The position numbers were made by a program, and so were the translations under genes. A DNA stretch of 64,000 nt, taken from Bacteroidota bacterium. GTDB taxonomy: Bacteria; Bacteroidota; Bacteroidia; B-17B0; Aurantibacillaceae. The notes beneath the pieces were generated by a model. That model was given only the letters and a program-made list of their open reading frames with translations, ran no database searches and was not told where the DNA came from. Shown here in pieces: positions 1 through 10,834 of this stretch. Every line of letters starts with the position of its first letter. Within the stretch, counting starts at the first letter, position 1. Location: contig JAQZBQ010000016.1 in the NCBI GenBank assembly GCA_029237825.1, positions 1-64,000 on the forward strand. The letters are read 5' to 3'.

Positions 1-69
1 AAAGACGGGTCTCGAACCCGCGACCTTAACCTTGGCAAGGTTACGCTCTACCAACTGAGCTACTTTCGC
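1..69 (-). tRNA. tRNA-Gly (anticodon GCC), 3' end cut by the window edge
   Basis: Read on the minus strand, the 5' acceptor strand GCGAAAG is followed by a D-arm, an anticodon stem UAACC/GGUUA closing the loop UUGCCAA (anticodon GCC), and a T-arm with loop TTCGAGA. Only CTTT of the 3' acceptor strand lies inside the window; it pairs with AAAG of the 5' strand. The last three acceptor bases, the discriminator and the CCA end fall outside. The fold is standard, so the identity is secure. Confidence 0.93.
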
Positions 70-186
70 TTGTAATTTTATTTAAAAGAACAACCAATTA
101 TTAATCGGGAGTGCAAAGATAAATGATTTTTTAGTTTGGCAAAATTTTTTTTGAAAAAAATGATGACCTGCTCAGTACAGGTGCGC

Positions 187-275
187 AAGGGATGCAAGCG
201 TAAATCCTTTGCCTGCATCCTGCAAAGATTGCAGCGACAGCCCGCTTCCTGCCTGCTTCTTGCAGGAATGCGCCA
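187..275 (-). repeat. Solo arm of a dispersed palindromic intergenic element (copy A)
   Basis: On the minus strand this segment matches the left arm of the full element at 11465-11698. The shared blocks are GGGCTGTCRCTKCAATCTTTGC, a GCAGGCAAAGGATTT stretch and a closing TTGCATCCC. The core sits at 227-245. It lies in the 283-base gene-free stretch between the tRNA and the end of mutS, and no second arm is visible beside it. No coding potential was seen. The identification rests on comparison with copies B and C in this window only. Confidence 0.7.
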
Positions 276-352
276 CTAAGGATTAATTATTATTAGAAAA
301 CCAGGATATTTTTAAAACCAACAATAGGGACACTAACCCGTCCTTATAGAAT

Positions 353-2998
353 CTATCCTCCAATTAGTCTCTTAATATCATTTAACTTCATTAAAGCTTC
401 AACAGGCGTAAGGGTATTGATATCGGTTTTAATCATCTCGTCTTTTACTTGCTCCAATACCGGATCGTTTAGCTGAAAGAAACTTAACTGGTAATCACTT
501 TTGCTTTTAGTTTGAGAGCCAATACTTTGCTGCATATTTCCCGAACTCGTTACTTCAACTTCCGATAATTCCAGTTCGTGATCTTTTTCCAATTTCTTTA
601 AAATAGCATTTGCTCTTTCCACCACTTGTTTAGGCATACCTGCCATGCGCGCCACATGAATACCGAAGCTATGTTCGCTGCCACCTTCCTGAAGTTTGCG
701 CAGAAAAATTATTTTATTATTGACTTCCTTTACCGAAACATTAAAATTTTTAATGCGCGGAAAATAAGTTGTCATTTCATTGAGTTCATGATAATGGGTT
801 GCGAAAAGGGTTTTTGCTCTGTTTTTTGCTTGAGAATGTATGTATTCTGCTATGGCCCAGGCTATTGAAATTCCGTCGTACGTGGAAGTTCCACGACCTA
901 TTTCGTCCAGTAAAATTAAACTGCGTTCGCTTAAGTTATTTAAGATACTGGCCGTTTCATTCATTTCCACCATAAAGGTAGATTCGCCACTCGAAATATT
1001 ATCACTGGCGCCAACGCGTGTAAAAATTTTATCAACGATCCCGATTTCTGCGCTCTTAGCAGGAACATAACACCCAATTTGCGCCATCAGTGTAATGAGC
1101 GCAACCTGGCGTAACAGGGCAGATTTTCCGCTCATGTTGGGGCCAGTGATCATCATCACCTGTTGTGTATCATTATCGAGGTAAACCGAATTGCTTACAT
1201 AATCGAGCCCCAAAGGCAATTGCTTTTCAATAACCGGGTGGCGCCCATCCTCAATGTTGATTGCAAATTCATTTGTTAACACCGGGCGAACGTACTGGTT
1301 ATCCAGGGCTAGCTTTGCAAACGATAACAGGCAATCCAGTTTTGCAATGAGGGAGGCATTTAACTGAATAGGAATAATGTAGTCAATGAGGTCACGCACC
1401 AGCGCCTCATACAGGGTTTGTTCAAGAACCGCTATTTTATCTTCGGCACCAAGAATTTTCTCTTCATAAACTTTCAACTCCGGAGTTATGTAACGCTCAG
1501 CTGTAGTAAGGGTTTGCTTGCGAATCCAGTCGGCCGGAACTTTATCTTTATGTACGTTGGTTACTTCGAGGTAATAACCAAACACATTATTGTAGGACAC
1601 TTTTAGTGAAGAGATTCCGGTTCGTTCCACTTCGCGTTGCTGAATCTGCAATAAATAATCCTTTCCGCTGAAAGCAATGGCCCGCAGTTCATCCAGTTCA
1701 TCATTAACTCCCTTGCAAATCACATTGCCTTTCGATAACAAAACCGGGGCTTCTTCGTTCAGTTCTTTCTGCAAGCGGTCGCGCATCAACATGCATGGAT
1801 TCAGCTGTTCGGCAATTTTTTGCAATGCGTGGTTCTCGCATACGCTTGTTGATGTTTTAATGTGTTCAATCAGATTAAGTGCACGCTTTAACTGTACCAG
1901 TTCACGTGGATTAATTTTTCCTGCAGCAACTTTTGATATGAGCCGTTCGAGGTCACCTATTTCTTTAAATTGCGCAATCAATTCATTCTGCAATTGGGCA
2001 TGTTCGCCAAAATAATGCACAACATCCAACCGTTCGTTGATTAATTCAAGTTGTTTCAAAGGCAAGGCCAGCCAGCGCTTTAATAGCCTTGATCCCATTG
2101 GCGTTACCGTTGCGTCAATGATATCAATAAGGCATTTTCCATTGTCATGACTGCTGCCAAACAACTCCAGGTTTCGAACCGTAAAGCGATCAAGCCAAAC
2201 ATACTGATCTTCTTCTACCCTCGAAACTGCTGTAATGTGCTGAAGCTTGTCATGCTTCGTTTCTCCAAGATAATGAAGAATGGCGCCGCATGAATGAATC
2301 GCAAGAGACAAATGTTCAATTCCAAATCCTTTGAGTGAGCTGGTTCCAAATTGCTTGGTGAGCGCTTCGTAACCAAAGTCACGTGTAAAAGCCCAGTCAT
2401 CCAACCCAAAGATGTAAAAGCGATCGCCTATTAAATTGAGTAGTGTTTGGCGCTTATTTTTTTCAAAAAGTATTTCGTTTGGTTTAAAACTCTGGATGAG
2501 TTTTTCAATGTAAGTGAAGGTACCTTCTGCAACTAAAAACTCGCCGGTAGACACATCTAAAAACGAGACGCCAGCACGTTCCTTATCCAAATGTACACTG
2601 GCCAGAAAATTATTTGTTTTATGTTCAAGTACTTTATCATTAAAACTCACGCCGGGCGTCACTAGTTCAGTAACACCACGCTTTACTATTCCCTTCACCA
2701 TTTTAGGGTCTTCCAGTTGGTCGCAGATAGCAACACGGTATCCTGCACGTACTAATTTTGGTAAATACGTGTCAACAGAATGATGCGGAAACCCTGCGAG
2801 CTCAATGTGCGACGCCGAACCATTTGCACGTTTGGTTAATGTGATCCCTAGTATTTGCGAAGCTTTAATAGCGTCTTCCCCAAACGTTTCATAAAAATCA
2901 CCTACACGAAACAATAAAATAGCATCAGGATATTTTCCCTTTACTTCATTGTATTGAATCATCAACGGGGTTTGTTTGGTTTCAGAGGTTTTAGCCAT
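353..2998 (-). CDS. mutS: DNA mismatch repair ATPase MutS
   Basis: MutS recognises base mismatches and small loops and starts methyl-independent or MutL-dependent repair in the cytoplasm. The 881-residue length is normal for the family. The N-terminal mismatch-binding motif F-Y-E is at residues 35-37. The Walker A motif GPNMSGKS is at 619-626, followed by the family signature [12 protein letters not shown] and the ATP-loop FATHYHEL. The C-terminal tail is present, so the protein looks complete. The start is ATG, with the tRNA and a repeat arm downstream of the TAG stop. MutL is not in the window. The gene appears to be monocistronic. Confidence 0.97.
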   Translation of the reverse strand: MAKTSETKQTPLMIQYNEVKGKYPDAILLFRVGDFYETFGEDAIKASQILGITLTKRANGSASHIELAGFPHHSVDTYLPKLVRAGYRVAICDQLEDPKMVKGIVKRGVTELVTPGVSFNDKVLEHKTNNFLASVHLDKERAGVSFLDVSTGEFLVAEGTFTYIEKLIQSFKPNEILFEKNKRQTLLNLIGDRFYIFGLDDWAFTRDFGYEALTKQFGTSSLKGFGIEHLSLAIHSCGAILHYLGETKHDKLQHITAVSRVEEDQYVWLDRFTVRNLELFGSSHDNGKCLIDIIDATVTPMGSRLLKRWLALPLKQLELINERLDVVHYFGEHAQLQNELIAQFKEIGDLERLISKVAAGKINPRELVQLKRALNLIEHIKTSTSVCENHALQKIAEQLNPCMLMRDRLQKELNEEAPVLLSKGNVICKGVNDELDELRAIAFSGKDYLLQIQQREVERTGISSLKVSYNNVFGYYLEVTNVHKDKVPADWIRKQTLTTAERYITPELKVYEEKILGAEDKIAVLEQTLYEALVRDLIDYIIPIQLNASLIAKLDCLLSFAKLALDNQYVRPVLTNEFAINIEDGRHPVIEKQLPLGLDYVSNSVYLDNDTQQVMMITGPNMSGKSALLRQVALITLMAQIGCYVPAKSAEIGIVDKIFTRVGASDNISSGESTFMVEMNETASILNNLSERSLILLDEIGRGTSTYDGISIAWAIAEYIHSQAKNRAKTLFATHYHELNEMTTYFPRIKNFNVSVKEVNNKIIFLRKLQEGGSEHSFGIHVARMAGMPKQVVERANAILKKLEKDHELELSEVEVTSSGNMQQSIGSQTKSKSDYQLSFFQLNDPVLEQVKDEMIKTDINTLTPVEALMKLNDIKRLIGG

Positions 2999-3095
2999 GG
3001 TGTCAGAAGGTTAAAGATACAATATCAGTGGGCTGTAGCAGGATTTAATTTTTAACAGACTTCAGCAGATTGTTAATATTATTTTGAAGATGGAT

Positions 3096-3322
3096 TTGGG
3101 CGTGTCCCTCCTGATGTCGGGTCAGGCTTTCGGCACTCGCTTTTTTATTTACCCTCCGGGATAAATAAAAAGAGCTCAAACAAAGCCGCAATCCTTCACG
3201 CGCTATATATTTAAGTCCGGAGTTTAATTTTCAAATTTGCCATTTAACTACAAACGGAAATCTTTTTTTGTGAAACAAAGCAAGATTGGAGCGACAGACT
3301 GGCTGCCGAAAGACGTGCCCAA
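3096..3322. repeat. Full copy of the dispersed palindromic element (copy B)
   Basis: This fills most of the 385-base gap between mutS and the Gre-like gene. The ends are inverted: TTGGGCGTGTC on the left and GACGTGCCCAA on the right. The right arm carries the family core GATTGGAGCGACAG (3284-3297), which corresponds to GATTGAAGTGATAG in copy C. The centre is divergent and AT-rich. No open reading frame of note was seen. Its function is unknown; a structured RNA or a REP/MITE-like relic are both possible. Confidence 0.7.
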
Positions 3323-3383
3323 TAATTTTCGTCTAAAGCAAAATGTAAAACTCAATTAAAAATAAAACAGCATCTTTACCGCA

Positions 3384-3830
3384 ATGCAAAAACAAAAACT
3401 TATAGAGGCCTGTAACCATTATTTCAGAAACAAAATAGCATCTTTAATGTCCATTATCGGGGATATTGAAAACTCTTCAAATTCAGAAAACAAAAGTTCC
3501 GCAGGCGATAAACATGAAACATCCAAAGCGATGATGCAATTAGAAAGGGAAAAGTTAGGCACACAATTGAGAGAGGCAGAAAATCAATTAGCTGAATTTG
3601 AAAAAATTGATTTCAATAGATCCTTTCAGGTAGTAGAGCAGGGGTGTTTGGTAGAAACCGGCGAAGGTTTGTTTTTCATAGCTGGTTCAGCAGGAAGGCT
3701 TGTATTGGATGATCAGACAGCTTTCGTGATTTCGATTAAATCTCCTCTGGCAAACGTAATGTTAGGCCATAAAAAAGGAGACACCGTTTTGTTTAATGGT
3801 GTCTCCTATTTTATAAAAAGCGTTTCCTGA
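3384..3830 (+). CDS. GreA/GreB C-terminal-like small protein of unknown function
   Basis: This is a 148-residue cytoplasmic protein without signal peptide. Residues 1-75 are polar and helical, with a coiled-coil stretch containing KSSAGDKHETSKAMMQLE. Residues 76-148 are beta-rich, with VVEQGCLVETGEGLFFIAG and a closing GHKKGDTVLFNGVSYFI, like the FKBP-fold C-terminal domain of Gre transcript-cleavage factors. The N-terminal hairpin is shorter than in true GreA. I recall homologues across Bacteroidota, some under misleading names. It ends in TGA, one of only two TGA stops found among complete genes here. A terminator-like hairpin lies within its last 20 codons. A role at RNA polymerase is inference. 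Confidence 0.75.
   Translation: MQKQKLIEACNHYFRNKIASLMSIIGDIENSSNSENKSSAGDKHETSKAMMQLEREKLGTQLREAENQLAEFEKIDFNRSFQVVEQGCLVETGEGLFFIAGSAGRLVLDDQTAFVISIKSPLANVMLGHKKGDTVLFNGVSYFIKSVS
3771..3812. terminator. Terminator-like hairpin inside the end of the Gre-like coding sequence
   Basis: The arms 3771-3785 and 3798-3812 pair over 15 bases with one mismatch (GGAGACACC/GGTGTCTCC is perfect), separated by a 12-base loop. A-rich and T-rich flanks make it look bidirectional. The two convergent genes abut exactly at 3830/3831, so there is no intergenic room for a conventional terminator. Confidence 0.7.
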
Positions 3831-5984
3831 TTATTTGCTTAATACCACGCGTTTTACAGTTGTCGTTTTTTCAGAAGCAATCTTTACAAAATAAACGCCG
3901 GTTGTGAGCTTGCTTAAATCAATTGATGAATGGGGGCCATTTATCTGATCTTCGAATACAGTTTGACCAATTGAATTTATCACAGTAATGATGCTGTTTT
4001 CTTTTTCTGGCGAAGAATGGATGATATTAAGGATGCCTGAACTTGGGTTTGGATACACATCCCATCCATTGTCGCCGCTAACTTGTGATTTGATACCGGT
4101 TACGGTTTCAATAGTATTCACGGCAGTATTGGTTACAACTGGCTCGTTGAAATCGAAGTATATGTAGGCGGTATTTTTAATTTGCGTACCTGGTGTATTA
4201 TTAGTAGTTCTCTTAATACGGTACTGAATGTATCCATGACTTCCCGGCTCATTGCTGTTACTGTCTGGTAACATGATATTATTGAATTTCCAACGTAATA
4301 CATTTCCCGGAAGTATTTCAACGTTATAGGCATGGCTTGAACCCAGCATTTCAAAGCTGTTTACATTTACATTTGTTGAAAGTGTATCTTTGACTACGAT
4401 GTTTACCGCAGGGCCATTACCTGTGTTCTGAAAACGAATGAGGTAGGTAAGATCCGTTACACTGGCAGCAATAGTTCCGTTTGATCCCACGCCAATCGGC
4501 GATGGTGTTTTATCGTTTGGATCATAGGATCCTGTAACGGTGCGGTTGTAGCAAAATGCGTTGTCAATCGGATTGAAATCTGCAACTGTAGGCTTGGCAT
4601 ATGCACAACTTGTGAAAATACTGCCCAAAGGCGTACTCATAGGTACAGTGAAATAAACAGTGAAAAACGTGCTGTAATTGCTTGTATAATTAAGGTTAGT
4701 AAAATTCCACATCACTGTATCTCCTGACAGGGTATAGGTTGCCGGACTCGCCATAGTGATATTTGGAATAAAGGAGGTTGGCAGAACGGCTTTAAAGATA
4801 CCGCTTGCGCTCACGTTATTTTGATTCACCAGTGAATAATGCATATTGCAGGCGAAGCCAGGAACGATACCGTTATTCCATGCTGTTACTTTTAAATCGG
4901 GTTGTGTGTTTGAGTTAAAGCCTGCCGATAAATTATTACCATATGAATTTGGTTGGCCGGAATTGATTGTTGTATTGATCGTAGTTGTACAAGTAGCAAT
5001 AATACCGCCGTACGTGTTGCCGATTGATAATGAATAAGTGCCGTATGGTAGGTTGCTAATGATATAATCTCCGTTTGAATTTGTGTATCCATAGCGGTTT
5101 CCTGGATTCGCAATTACAAAACCATTCATCCAGCCATCATCACCCGTGTTATTCATGCAATCAGAGTTATTATCGATGAATACATTTCCGTATATCGTTC
5201 CACAATTCAGTCCGGTTGCATAAATTGAGTCGGCATAAGTTTTGCAATTCATAGCGCCGTCATAAATGGTTACTGAATAGTAGTTGGAACTAAGGTTTAC
5301 AATGTCCTGTGACGTAGCTCCATTATTCCACTGATAAGTAAATGGCCCCGGATTTGAGCCGCCAAGCGTTAAATCAATTGACCCGTCACCCGAGTAGAGG
5401 CAAGTTTCATTATAAGATGTTAAGGTAGCAGTTACACCGGCTAATGTTCCTGTACCAGTACTGTTAACTGTTGTTCCTGAATTTACCATACATCCGTTTA
5501 TGTCTACAATAGTAACGGAATACGGACCTGCACATACATTAGTTAATACCGGTCCTCCTCCAATAGGTGGTGACCACATATAATTATAAGGAGGTGTTCC
5601 GCCAGTTGCCATTCCTAATACTGAACCATCGCAGGTATTTCCGCAGGAGGTGTTATTCGAACTCATAAACATGCTTAATAAAGGCGGTTGATTTACCATG
5701 AATGTAAACGTACCGGCTGCCAAATTAGCATCTTCAACCATTACTGTGTAGGTTCCCGAACAAAGTCCGGAAATTGTACCCATAGAGGTGAACATACCTG
5801 AAGTATTATTAGGGACTAACGTGTAGGTATATGGCATGGTTCCACCAGACGCTGTTATATTGGCCGAACCATCACATAGGCCGAAACAGGTTACATGGTT
5901 TTGTACGGTAACACTGGGGGTAATTTGTGCTGTGGAAGCCAGAAGTCCCAAGCAAAATGAAATACATAATAGCGTTTTTTTCAT
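3831..5984 (-). CDS. Secreted T9SS-sorted protein with SprB-like repeats
   Basis: The start was placed at the internal ATG (5984), because it yields a clean signal peptide (MKKTLLCISFCLGLLASTAQ); the longer reading adds 11 unlikely residues. After the signal come three Cys-containing SprB-like repeats with the pattern TCxGxCDGS and PPYxYxW (residues 20-260). Next are a repeat resembling SdrD/Cna-B (GNVFIDNNSDC... SNGDYIISNLPYGTYSL), a DUF11-like beta-domain and a YDPNDKTPSP segment. A C-terminal sorting domain (VYPNPSSGILNI to VKRVVLSK) closes the protein. The 717-residue product is expected to be exported by the Sec and type IX systems and attached to, or released from, the cell surface. Its binding target is unknown. 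Confidence 0.9.
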   Translation of the reverse strand: MKKTLLCISFCLGLLASTAQITPSVTVQNHVTCFGLCDGSANITASGGTMPYTYTLVPNNTSGMFTSMGTISGLCSGTYTVMVEDANLAAGTFTFMVNQPPLLSMFMSSNNTSCGNTCDGSVLGMATGGTPPYNYMWSPPIGGGPVLTNVCAGPYSVTIVDINGCMVNSGTTVNSTGTGTLAGVTATLTSYNETCLYSGDGSIDLTLGGSNPGPFTYQWNNGATSQDIVNLSSNYYSVTIYDGAMNCKTYADSIYATGLNCGTIYGNVFIDNNSDCMNNTGDDGWMNGFVIANPGNRYGYTNSNGDYIISNLPYGTYSLSIGNTYGGIIATCTTTINTTINSGQPNSYGNNLSAGFNSNTQPDLKVTAWNNGIVPGFACNMHYSLVNQNNVSASGIFKAVLPTSFIPNITMASPATYTLSGDTVMWNFTNLNYTSNYSTFFTVYFTVPMSTPLGSIFTSCAYAKPTVADFNPIDNAFCYNRTVTGSYDPNDKTPSPIGVGSNGTIAASVTDLTYLIRFQNTGNGPAVNIVVKDTLSTNVNVNSFEMLGSSHAYNVEILPGNVLRWKFNNIMLPDSNSNEPGSHGYIQYRIKRTTNNTPGTQIKNTAYIYFDFNEPVVTNTAVNTIETVTGIKSQVSGDNGWDVYPNPSSGILNIIHSSPEKENSIITVINSIGQTVFEDQINGPHSSIDLSKLTTGVYFVKIASEKTTTVKRVVLSK

Positions 5985-6130
5985 AAGAATTATTTTTATA
6001 GGGCGAATATAAAGCAATAAATTTTGCCGACGAATCCCATTTAGGGAATGACTATTTTGAATGAGTTAAGTTTTTTTGAGGATCGATCTCATTCGGCGAG
6101 ATTACAATGTCTAAATCTTTTCAGGTAAGA

Positions 6131-8962
6131 TCATTCACTTTTTCTTTTCTTTTTTCCTTCAGGTTCTGCCGGCTCAACATCATCTTTTTGACCAAAATAT
6201 TTTTTGAAGTTATAAGTGAAGGTGAGCATGTAATAGCGGTTCAATACATTAGTTTGTGAATCCTGTATATAACTGTCGGTGTTGGTACGCGACACGCTAT
6301 TGTTTTCATTTAAAAGATCGTATACGGTTAGCCGTATCTCAGCCTGTCGGTTTTTTAAAAATTTATAACCGATGCCAGCATTCCAAAGTGAAATCGATTG
6401 ATTGAAAGCACCGGTTAAACCTGAGTAGTAAGTGTGAGTATATTCGCTTTGAAAAACAAATCCTTTATAGGGGTTTAGGTTCAATTTTACCTTTGATAAT
6501 TGTGAAAAATAACTGGTATTGGACTGCGACTGAATGGAATTTTCAATCGTGCTGTAAGAGGAGTTGGATGACAGTGTAAAATCAATTTTCTCACTGACGT
6601 TACTGCTTAAAACCAGCCCGAGTACTCCGGTAGCTGTATTGGCGAAATTTATTTTAGTGTTAATTAATCCGGGTACATGTGTGTAGTTACCTGAAAGGTT
6701 TAGACTTAAATTGGTTTTGATTTTTTTGACCGGGAACGTATAATTTAAAAATGAGCGTAAGGAATAATAGCCGTTTAAATTTACCGGTCTCACTATTTGT
6801 GCTCCCCGCTGAAGTGAGATGCCGTTATACACTACTGTATCCTGATTTGCAATGAGGGTGCTGTTTCCTATGTAGCTGTCGGAATAATTGCCTCCTAATA
6901 GGGCGAAAAAAGAAGTTGCTTTTTCCGTATTCACACCTGAATAGCGGATGTTTAAATTATTTTGAAAATCCTGTTTCAGTTCTGGATTCCCCGTGCTCAA
7001 TTGAAGAGGGTTGCTGTTATTAATCACATCCTGAAGCTGATCAATGCCTGGGGGGTTATTGCTGGTTCTGTAATTGATGCGCAGGTTTTTTTTAGGCGAA
7101 AACTTGTATTGTAACTGCGCAGACGGTAAAATGGATTCAAAGGTTTTGCTTAGCTCGTATCGGCTTGGAATCTCCTGTTGCTTTGAGAGTATCGCCCATT
7201 GATAAGCAGCGTTTACTGAAAAATTAAACTTTTCTTTTTGGAATCGGTATCCCGCACTACCTGAATGAGACTGGTATTGATTTCTGAAAACGTTGGTTAA
7301 ATTGGAATCGAGGTCATCATATTTAAAGTCTATGGAATCTCTGTTATTCGTACGCTTGGATGAATAATTGTCATTATAGTTTGAGGTATAATTAAATAAT
7401 AGAAAGTTGCTTTTACTTAAAGGTTCCGTATAAGAGATATTGGTGGTTAAACTGTTTCCTTGCTTGAGAATCCCAGCTTTTTGATTCAACGAATCTCCGT
7501 ATGAAACACTGTCTCGGTAATAATTATTCATAGAATAGAGTTTGTTTTCGCCCGAACTGCGGGATGTTCCAGGAGTTAAATTAATAGAGAATGTTCTCCC
7601 TCTTTTCGCAAAGGAATGGCGGTATAAAATGGAAGTAGATAGGTTATATCCGAAAAGCTTGCCCGAAGTTTGGTTTTGAGTACTGTTTAACAGCGTATTT
7701 TCATGCGTATTGCTACCAGATAAATTTTTTGAGGAATTGTTTAATTGCATGGAAAGCCGTGGTTGAATTACCAACGAATTCATCGAATCAATTTTTGTTT
7801 CCAATTTAAAATTGAGACGATGGTTAAAGTTGTCACTTTGTGTGGTGTTTGCTTCGTTGTACACCATGCCATTATTGGAACCGACAATGTATTGCTGTAA
7901 CAGCGATGACCGTGAATCGTTATGGGTACCATTAAAAAAGTAACTCCCGTTAACCTCTGTTTTTTTACCCCATTTATCGGCATAATTCAAGCCAAATAAT
8001 GAGGTTGTGTTAATTCCGTTTTGATTATTAACCTGAAAATTATCATTGCCATTGGAAGGTGGGCCACCCTGCCCGCCGCCTCGTCTTCCGCGGCCTCCAC
8101 CGCCACTATTTGAAACCCCAACAAGATCTTCTGATGAAAAATTTTGTTCATTGATATTGTTTGACTGGGCTAAAATAGTAATACGTCGATCACCTTTAAA
8201 AATATTGACATTACCACCGGTTTTAAATTTGTCTTCATAGCCGTAGCCGGCGAACACTTTTCCAAAAATTCCGTTTCGAAACTGAGCCTTGGTAACAATG
8301 TTTATTGTCTTACTTGCATTTCCGTCATCAAAGCCCGTAAACTGGGATTGATCACTTTTCTTGTCAAAGACCTGAACTTTGTCAATGATTTCTGCCGGGA
8401 TATTTTTCAAAACAGCGTTGGCGTCGTCACCAAAAAATGGCTTTCCATCCACTAAAACTTTCTTCACTTCTTCCCCCTGCGCCTGAACTTTTCCATCTAC
8501 CACCGTTACGCCGGGCATTTTACCCACGAGGTCTTCGGCCGTGGCGTCTTTATTTACTTTATATGCTTTCGAATTAAAACTGGTGGTGTCTCCGTTTTGA
8601 GTTGCCAGTGCCATTTGGGCTTCTACGGTCACTTCTTTTAAATTAGTAAGGTTGGGCTTAAGTGAAATAATTCCAAGGTCTAACAGCGGGGCGTTTAACT
8701 CTATGTTTTTATAAACCGGCTTATAACCCAGATTTAATATTTTAAGTATGTACTTATCCGGTACAGCATCTTCCAGTGAAAAAAAACCTTCCAGATCACT
8801 CGTAGTCCCTTTTACAAAGGCAGAGTCTGTTTTTATTAAAATTACTGAGGATCCTATAGCCGGCTGTTTAGTTTCATCAATAATTTTTCCCTTAACGGAA
8901 AACGTTTGTGCGTTTAAGAACAGCGGGATACAGGAAATTAAAAATATCAGAAATTTCAGCAT
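6131..8962 (-). CDS. TonB-dependent-receptor-like outer-membrane beta-barrel protein
   Basis: This 943-residue protein has a signal peptide (MLKFLIFLISCIPLFLNAQ). A carboxypeptidase-regulatory-like/beta-sandwich domain follows at about 21-100 (GKIIDETKQPAIGSSVILI). The plug domain, about 120-225, contains KMPGVTVVDGKVQAQGEEVKKVLVDGK, and a long C-terminal barrel is rich in alternating aromatic strands. A Gly/Arg-rich stretch (GGGGRGRRGGGQGGPP) lies near residues 286-301. The C-terminus is highly charged (KKKRKSE) rather than ending in a typical aromatic residue. No SusD partner lies beside it, so it belongs to the solitary barrel type rather than a polysaccharide-uptake locus. The substrate cannot be told. 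It ends in TGA. Confidence 0.9.
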   Translation of the reverse strand: MLKFLIFLISCIPLFLNAQTFSVKGKIIDETKQPAIGSSVILIKTDSAFVKGTTSDLEGFFSLEDAVPDKYILKILNLGYKPVYKNIELNAPLLDLGIISLKPNLTNLKEVTVEAQMALATQNGDTTSFNSKAYKVNKDATAEDLVGKMPGVTVVDGKVQAQGEEVKKVLVDGKPFFGDDANAVLKNIPAEIIDKVQVFDKKSDQSQFTGFDDGNASKTINIVTKAQFRNGIFGKVFAGYGYEDKFKTGGNVNIFKGDRRITILAQSNNINEQNFSSEDLVGVSNSGGGGRGRRGGGQGGPPSNGNDNFQVNNQNGINTTSLFGLNYADKWGKKTEVNGSYFFNGTHNDSRSSLLQQYIVGSNNGMVYNEANTTQSDNFNHRLNFKLETKIDSMNSLVIQPRLSMQLNNSSKNLSGSNTHENTLLNSTQNQTSGKLFGYNLSTSILYRHSFAKRGRTFSINLTPGTSRSSGENKLYSMNNYYRDSVSYGDSLNQKAGILKQGNSLTTNISYTEPLSKSNFLLFNYTSNYNDNYSSKRTNNRDSIDFKYDDLDSNLTNVFRNQYQSHSGSAGYRFQKEKFNFSVNAAYQWAILSKQQEIPSRYELSKTFESILPSAQLQYKFSPKKNLRINYRTSNNPPGIDQLQDVINNSNPLQLSTGNPELKQDFQNNLNIRYSGVNTEKATSFFALLGGNYSDSYIGNSTLIANQDTVVYNGISLQRGAQIVRPVNLNGYYSLRSFLNYTFPVKKIKTNLSLNLSGNYTHVPGLINTKINFANTATGVLGLVLSSNVSEKIDFTLSSNSSYSTIENSIQSQSNTSYFSQLSKVKLNLNPYKGFVFQSEYTHTYYSGLTGAFNQSISLWNAGIGYKFLKNRQAEIRLTVYDLLNENNSVSRTNTDSYIQDSQTNVLNRYYMLTFTYNFKKYFGQKDDVEPAEPEGKKKRKSE

Positions 8963-9028
8963 GAGTTTTAAATGTACAATAAACGGAAACGGTATGATGT
9001 TTAAAAAAGTTAAATAAAGATTTAAAAC

Positions 9029-9061
9029 AAAAAAACATCCACCGTTAAACGGCAGATGTTT
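9029..9061 (-). terminator. Rho-independent terminator downstream of pyrG
   Basis: On the minus strand the arms AAACATC and GATGTTT pair, as do inner CCG/CGG, followed by a run of T. It sits 23 bases past the pyrG stop. Confidence 0.7.
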
Positions 9062-9083
9062 GAATTATTATAAGAATGATAAA

Positions 9084-10685
9084 CTAGTGTAGGCAGGCTT
9101 TTACAAAACTCACAAATAATGGATGTGGATTTTCAACAGTACTCTTGTATTCTGGATGAAATTGCACGCCAATGAAAAATGGATGAGTTGGTATCTCAAC
9201 AATTTCAGCCAAACCAGCGCTCGGGTTAACTCCCGATAAAACCATCCCGGCATCCTTAAACAATTTGGTGTACTCGTTGTTGAATTCGTAACGATGGCGG
9301 TGCCGTTCATTAATTTCTGTTTTACCATAAATCTTGTGAGCCAGTGTGCCTTCTTCCACATGGCAGGGATATGATCCCAAACGCATTGTGCCACCCATAT
9401 GTGAAATATTTTTTTGAGCTTCCAGAAGGTCAATAACCGGTGCGCTGGTCGCAGGATTCATTTCCCGGCTATGCGCATCTTTTAATCCTAATACATTTCT
9501 GGCGAATTCAATTACTGAACATTGCATGCCTAAGCAAATGCCTAAAAACGGGATGTTATTTTCACGCGCGAATTTTATGGCCGATATTTTTCCTTCAATA
9601 CCACGGTTTCCAAATCCTGGTGCAACTAAAATACCTTTGAGGTTCTTCAGTTTATCCTTTACATTATCATCTGTTAAACCATCGCTGTGAATCCATTCTA
9701 CTTTAACTTTGCAATCATTTACTGCTCCTGCATGAATAAAAGCTTCTGCAATGGATTTGTATGACTCTTTTAGTTCCACATACTTCCCAACAAGCCCTAT
9801 TGTTACCTCTTTCGAGGGATTATGAAACTGATGGAGGAATTTTTTCCACTTATCGAGTTTCACTTCGGTTGGCGTGGTAACATTTAATTTTTTTAATACA
9901 ATTTCATCCAGTTTCTCTTTTTCCATTAATAAAGGAACTTCATAAATGGTAGAAGCATCCAGCGCTTCAATTACCGAATCAGGAGAAACGTTACAGAACA
10001 ATGCAATTTTCCTTCTGATTTCTGAGCTGATTTCATATTCTGAACGGCATACCAGTATATCCGGTTGTACACCATATTCCAGAAGTAATTTTACAGAATG
10101 CTGGGTAGGTTTGGTTTTTAATTCGCCTGATGTTGCTAAATATGGTAACAGTGTTAAATGCACTACCGTGCAATTCTCTCCCAACTCCCACTTCAACTGA
10201 CGAACAGCTTCAATATAGGGCAAGGATTCAATATCGCCCACCGTTCCGCCAATTTCTGTAATGACAAATTGGTATTGCCCGGTTTTGCCCAGGATTTTGA
10301 TCCGGTTTTTAATTTCATCAGTTATATGCGGAATGACTTGTACTGTCTTTCCAAGGAACTCGCCTTTTCTTTCCTTTTCAATAACGGATTGATAAATGCG
10401 GCCAGTGGTCACGTTATTTGCCTGGGAAGTAGGAACATTTAAAAAACGTTCATAATGTCCAAGGTCAAGATCAGTTTCAGCACCATCTTCGGTTACATAG
10501 CATTCTCCATGTTCATAGGGATTGAGCGTGCCCGGATCGATATTGATATAAGGATCTAGTTTTTGGATGGTAACAGTAAATCCCCGGGCCTGTAATAATT
10601 TGGCCAGAGATGCTGCGATAATTCCTTTTCCGAGAGAAGATGTTACCCCACCGGTAACGAAGATATATTTAGTGTTGGTTGGCAT
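9084..10685 (-). CDS. pyrG: CTP synthase
   Basis: CTP synthase converts UTP to CTP using ATP and glutamine, the last step of pyrimidine nucleotide synthesis. The ATG at 10685 was chosen because [13 protein letters not shown] aligns with the family N-terminus; the upstream in-frame extension of 12 residues is unlikely. The 533 residues comprise an amidoligase domain with [10 protein letters not shown] at 12-21 and a class I glutamine amidotransferase domain with nucleophile Cys384 in GICLGMQ and a catalytic QFHPE motif. All key residues are visible. It is followed by its own terminator and is apparently a single-gene unit. Confidence 0.97.
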   Translation of the reverse strand: MPTNTKYIFVTGGVTSSLGKGIIAASLAKLLQARGFTVTIQKLDPYINIDPGTLNPYEHGECYVTEDGAETDLDLGHYERFLNVPTSQANNVTTGRIYQSVIEKERKGEFLGKTVQVIPHITDEIKNRIKILGKTGQYQFVITEIGGTVGDIESLPYIEAVRQLKWELGENCTVVHLTLLPYLATSGELKTKPTQHSVKLLLEYGVQPDILVCRSEYEISSEIRRKIALFCNVSPDSVIEALDASTIYEVPLLMEKEKLDEIVLKKLNVTTPTEVKLDKWKKFLHQFHNPSKEVTIGLVGKYVELKESYKSIAEAFIHAGAVNDCKVKVEWIHSDGLTDDNVKDKLKNLKGILVAPGFGNRGIEGKISAIKFARENNIPFLGICLGMQCSVIEFARNVLGLKDAHSREMNPATSAPVIDLLEAQKNISHMGGTMRLGSYPCHVEEGTLAHKIYGKTEINERHRHRYEFNNEYTKLFKDAGMVLSGVNPSAGLAEIVEIPTHPFFIGVQFHPEYKSTVENPHPLFVSFVKACLH

Positions 10686-10834
10686 ACAGTTTTTTATAAA
10701 CTGTACGTAAAGGTAAGTCATTTTTTTTGATTTGAAGCCAGCAACTTTTAAGCATTTTATTAAAATAAGCCAATTGGTGGATACAGATCATAACTTAGTC
10801 TAATTCCTTTGAACAAGCTTTTGTCACTTCTTCA

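Noticed and set aside
626-2015. Plus-strand reading frames across mutS
   Set aside because: They lie opposite a complete, motif-rich MutS and have no recognisable domain.
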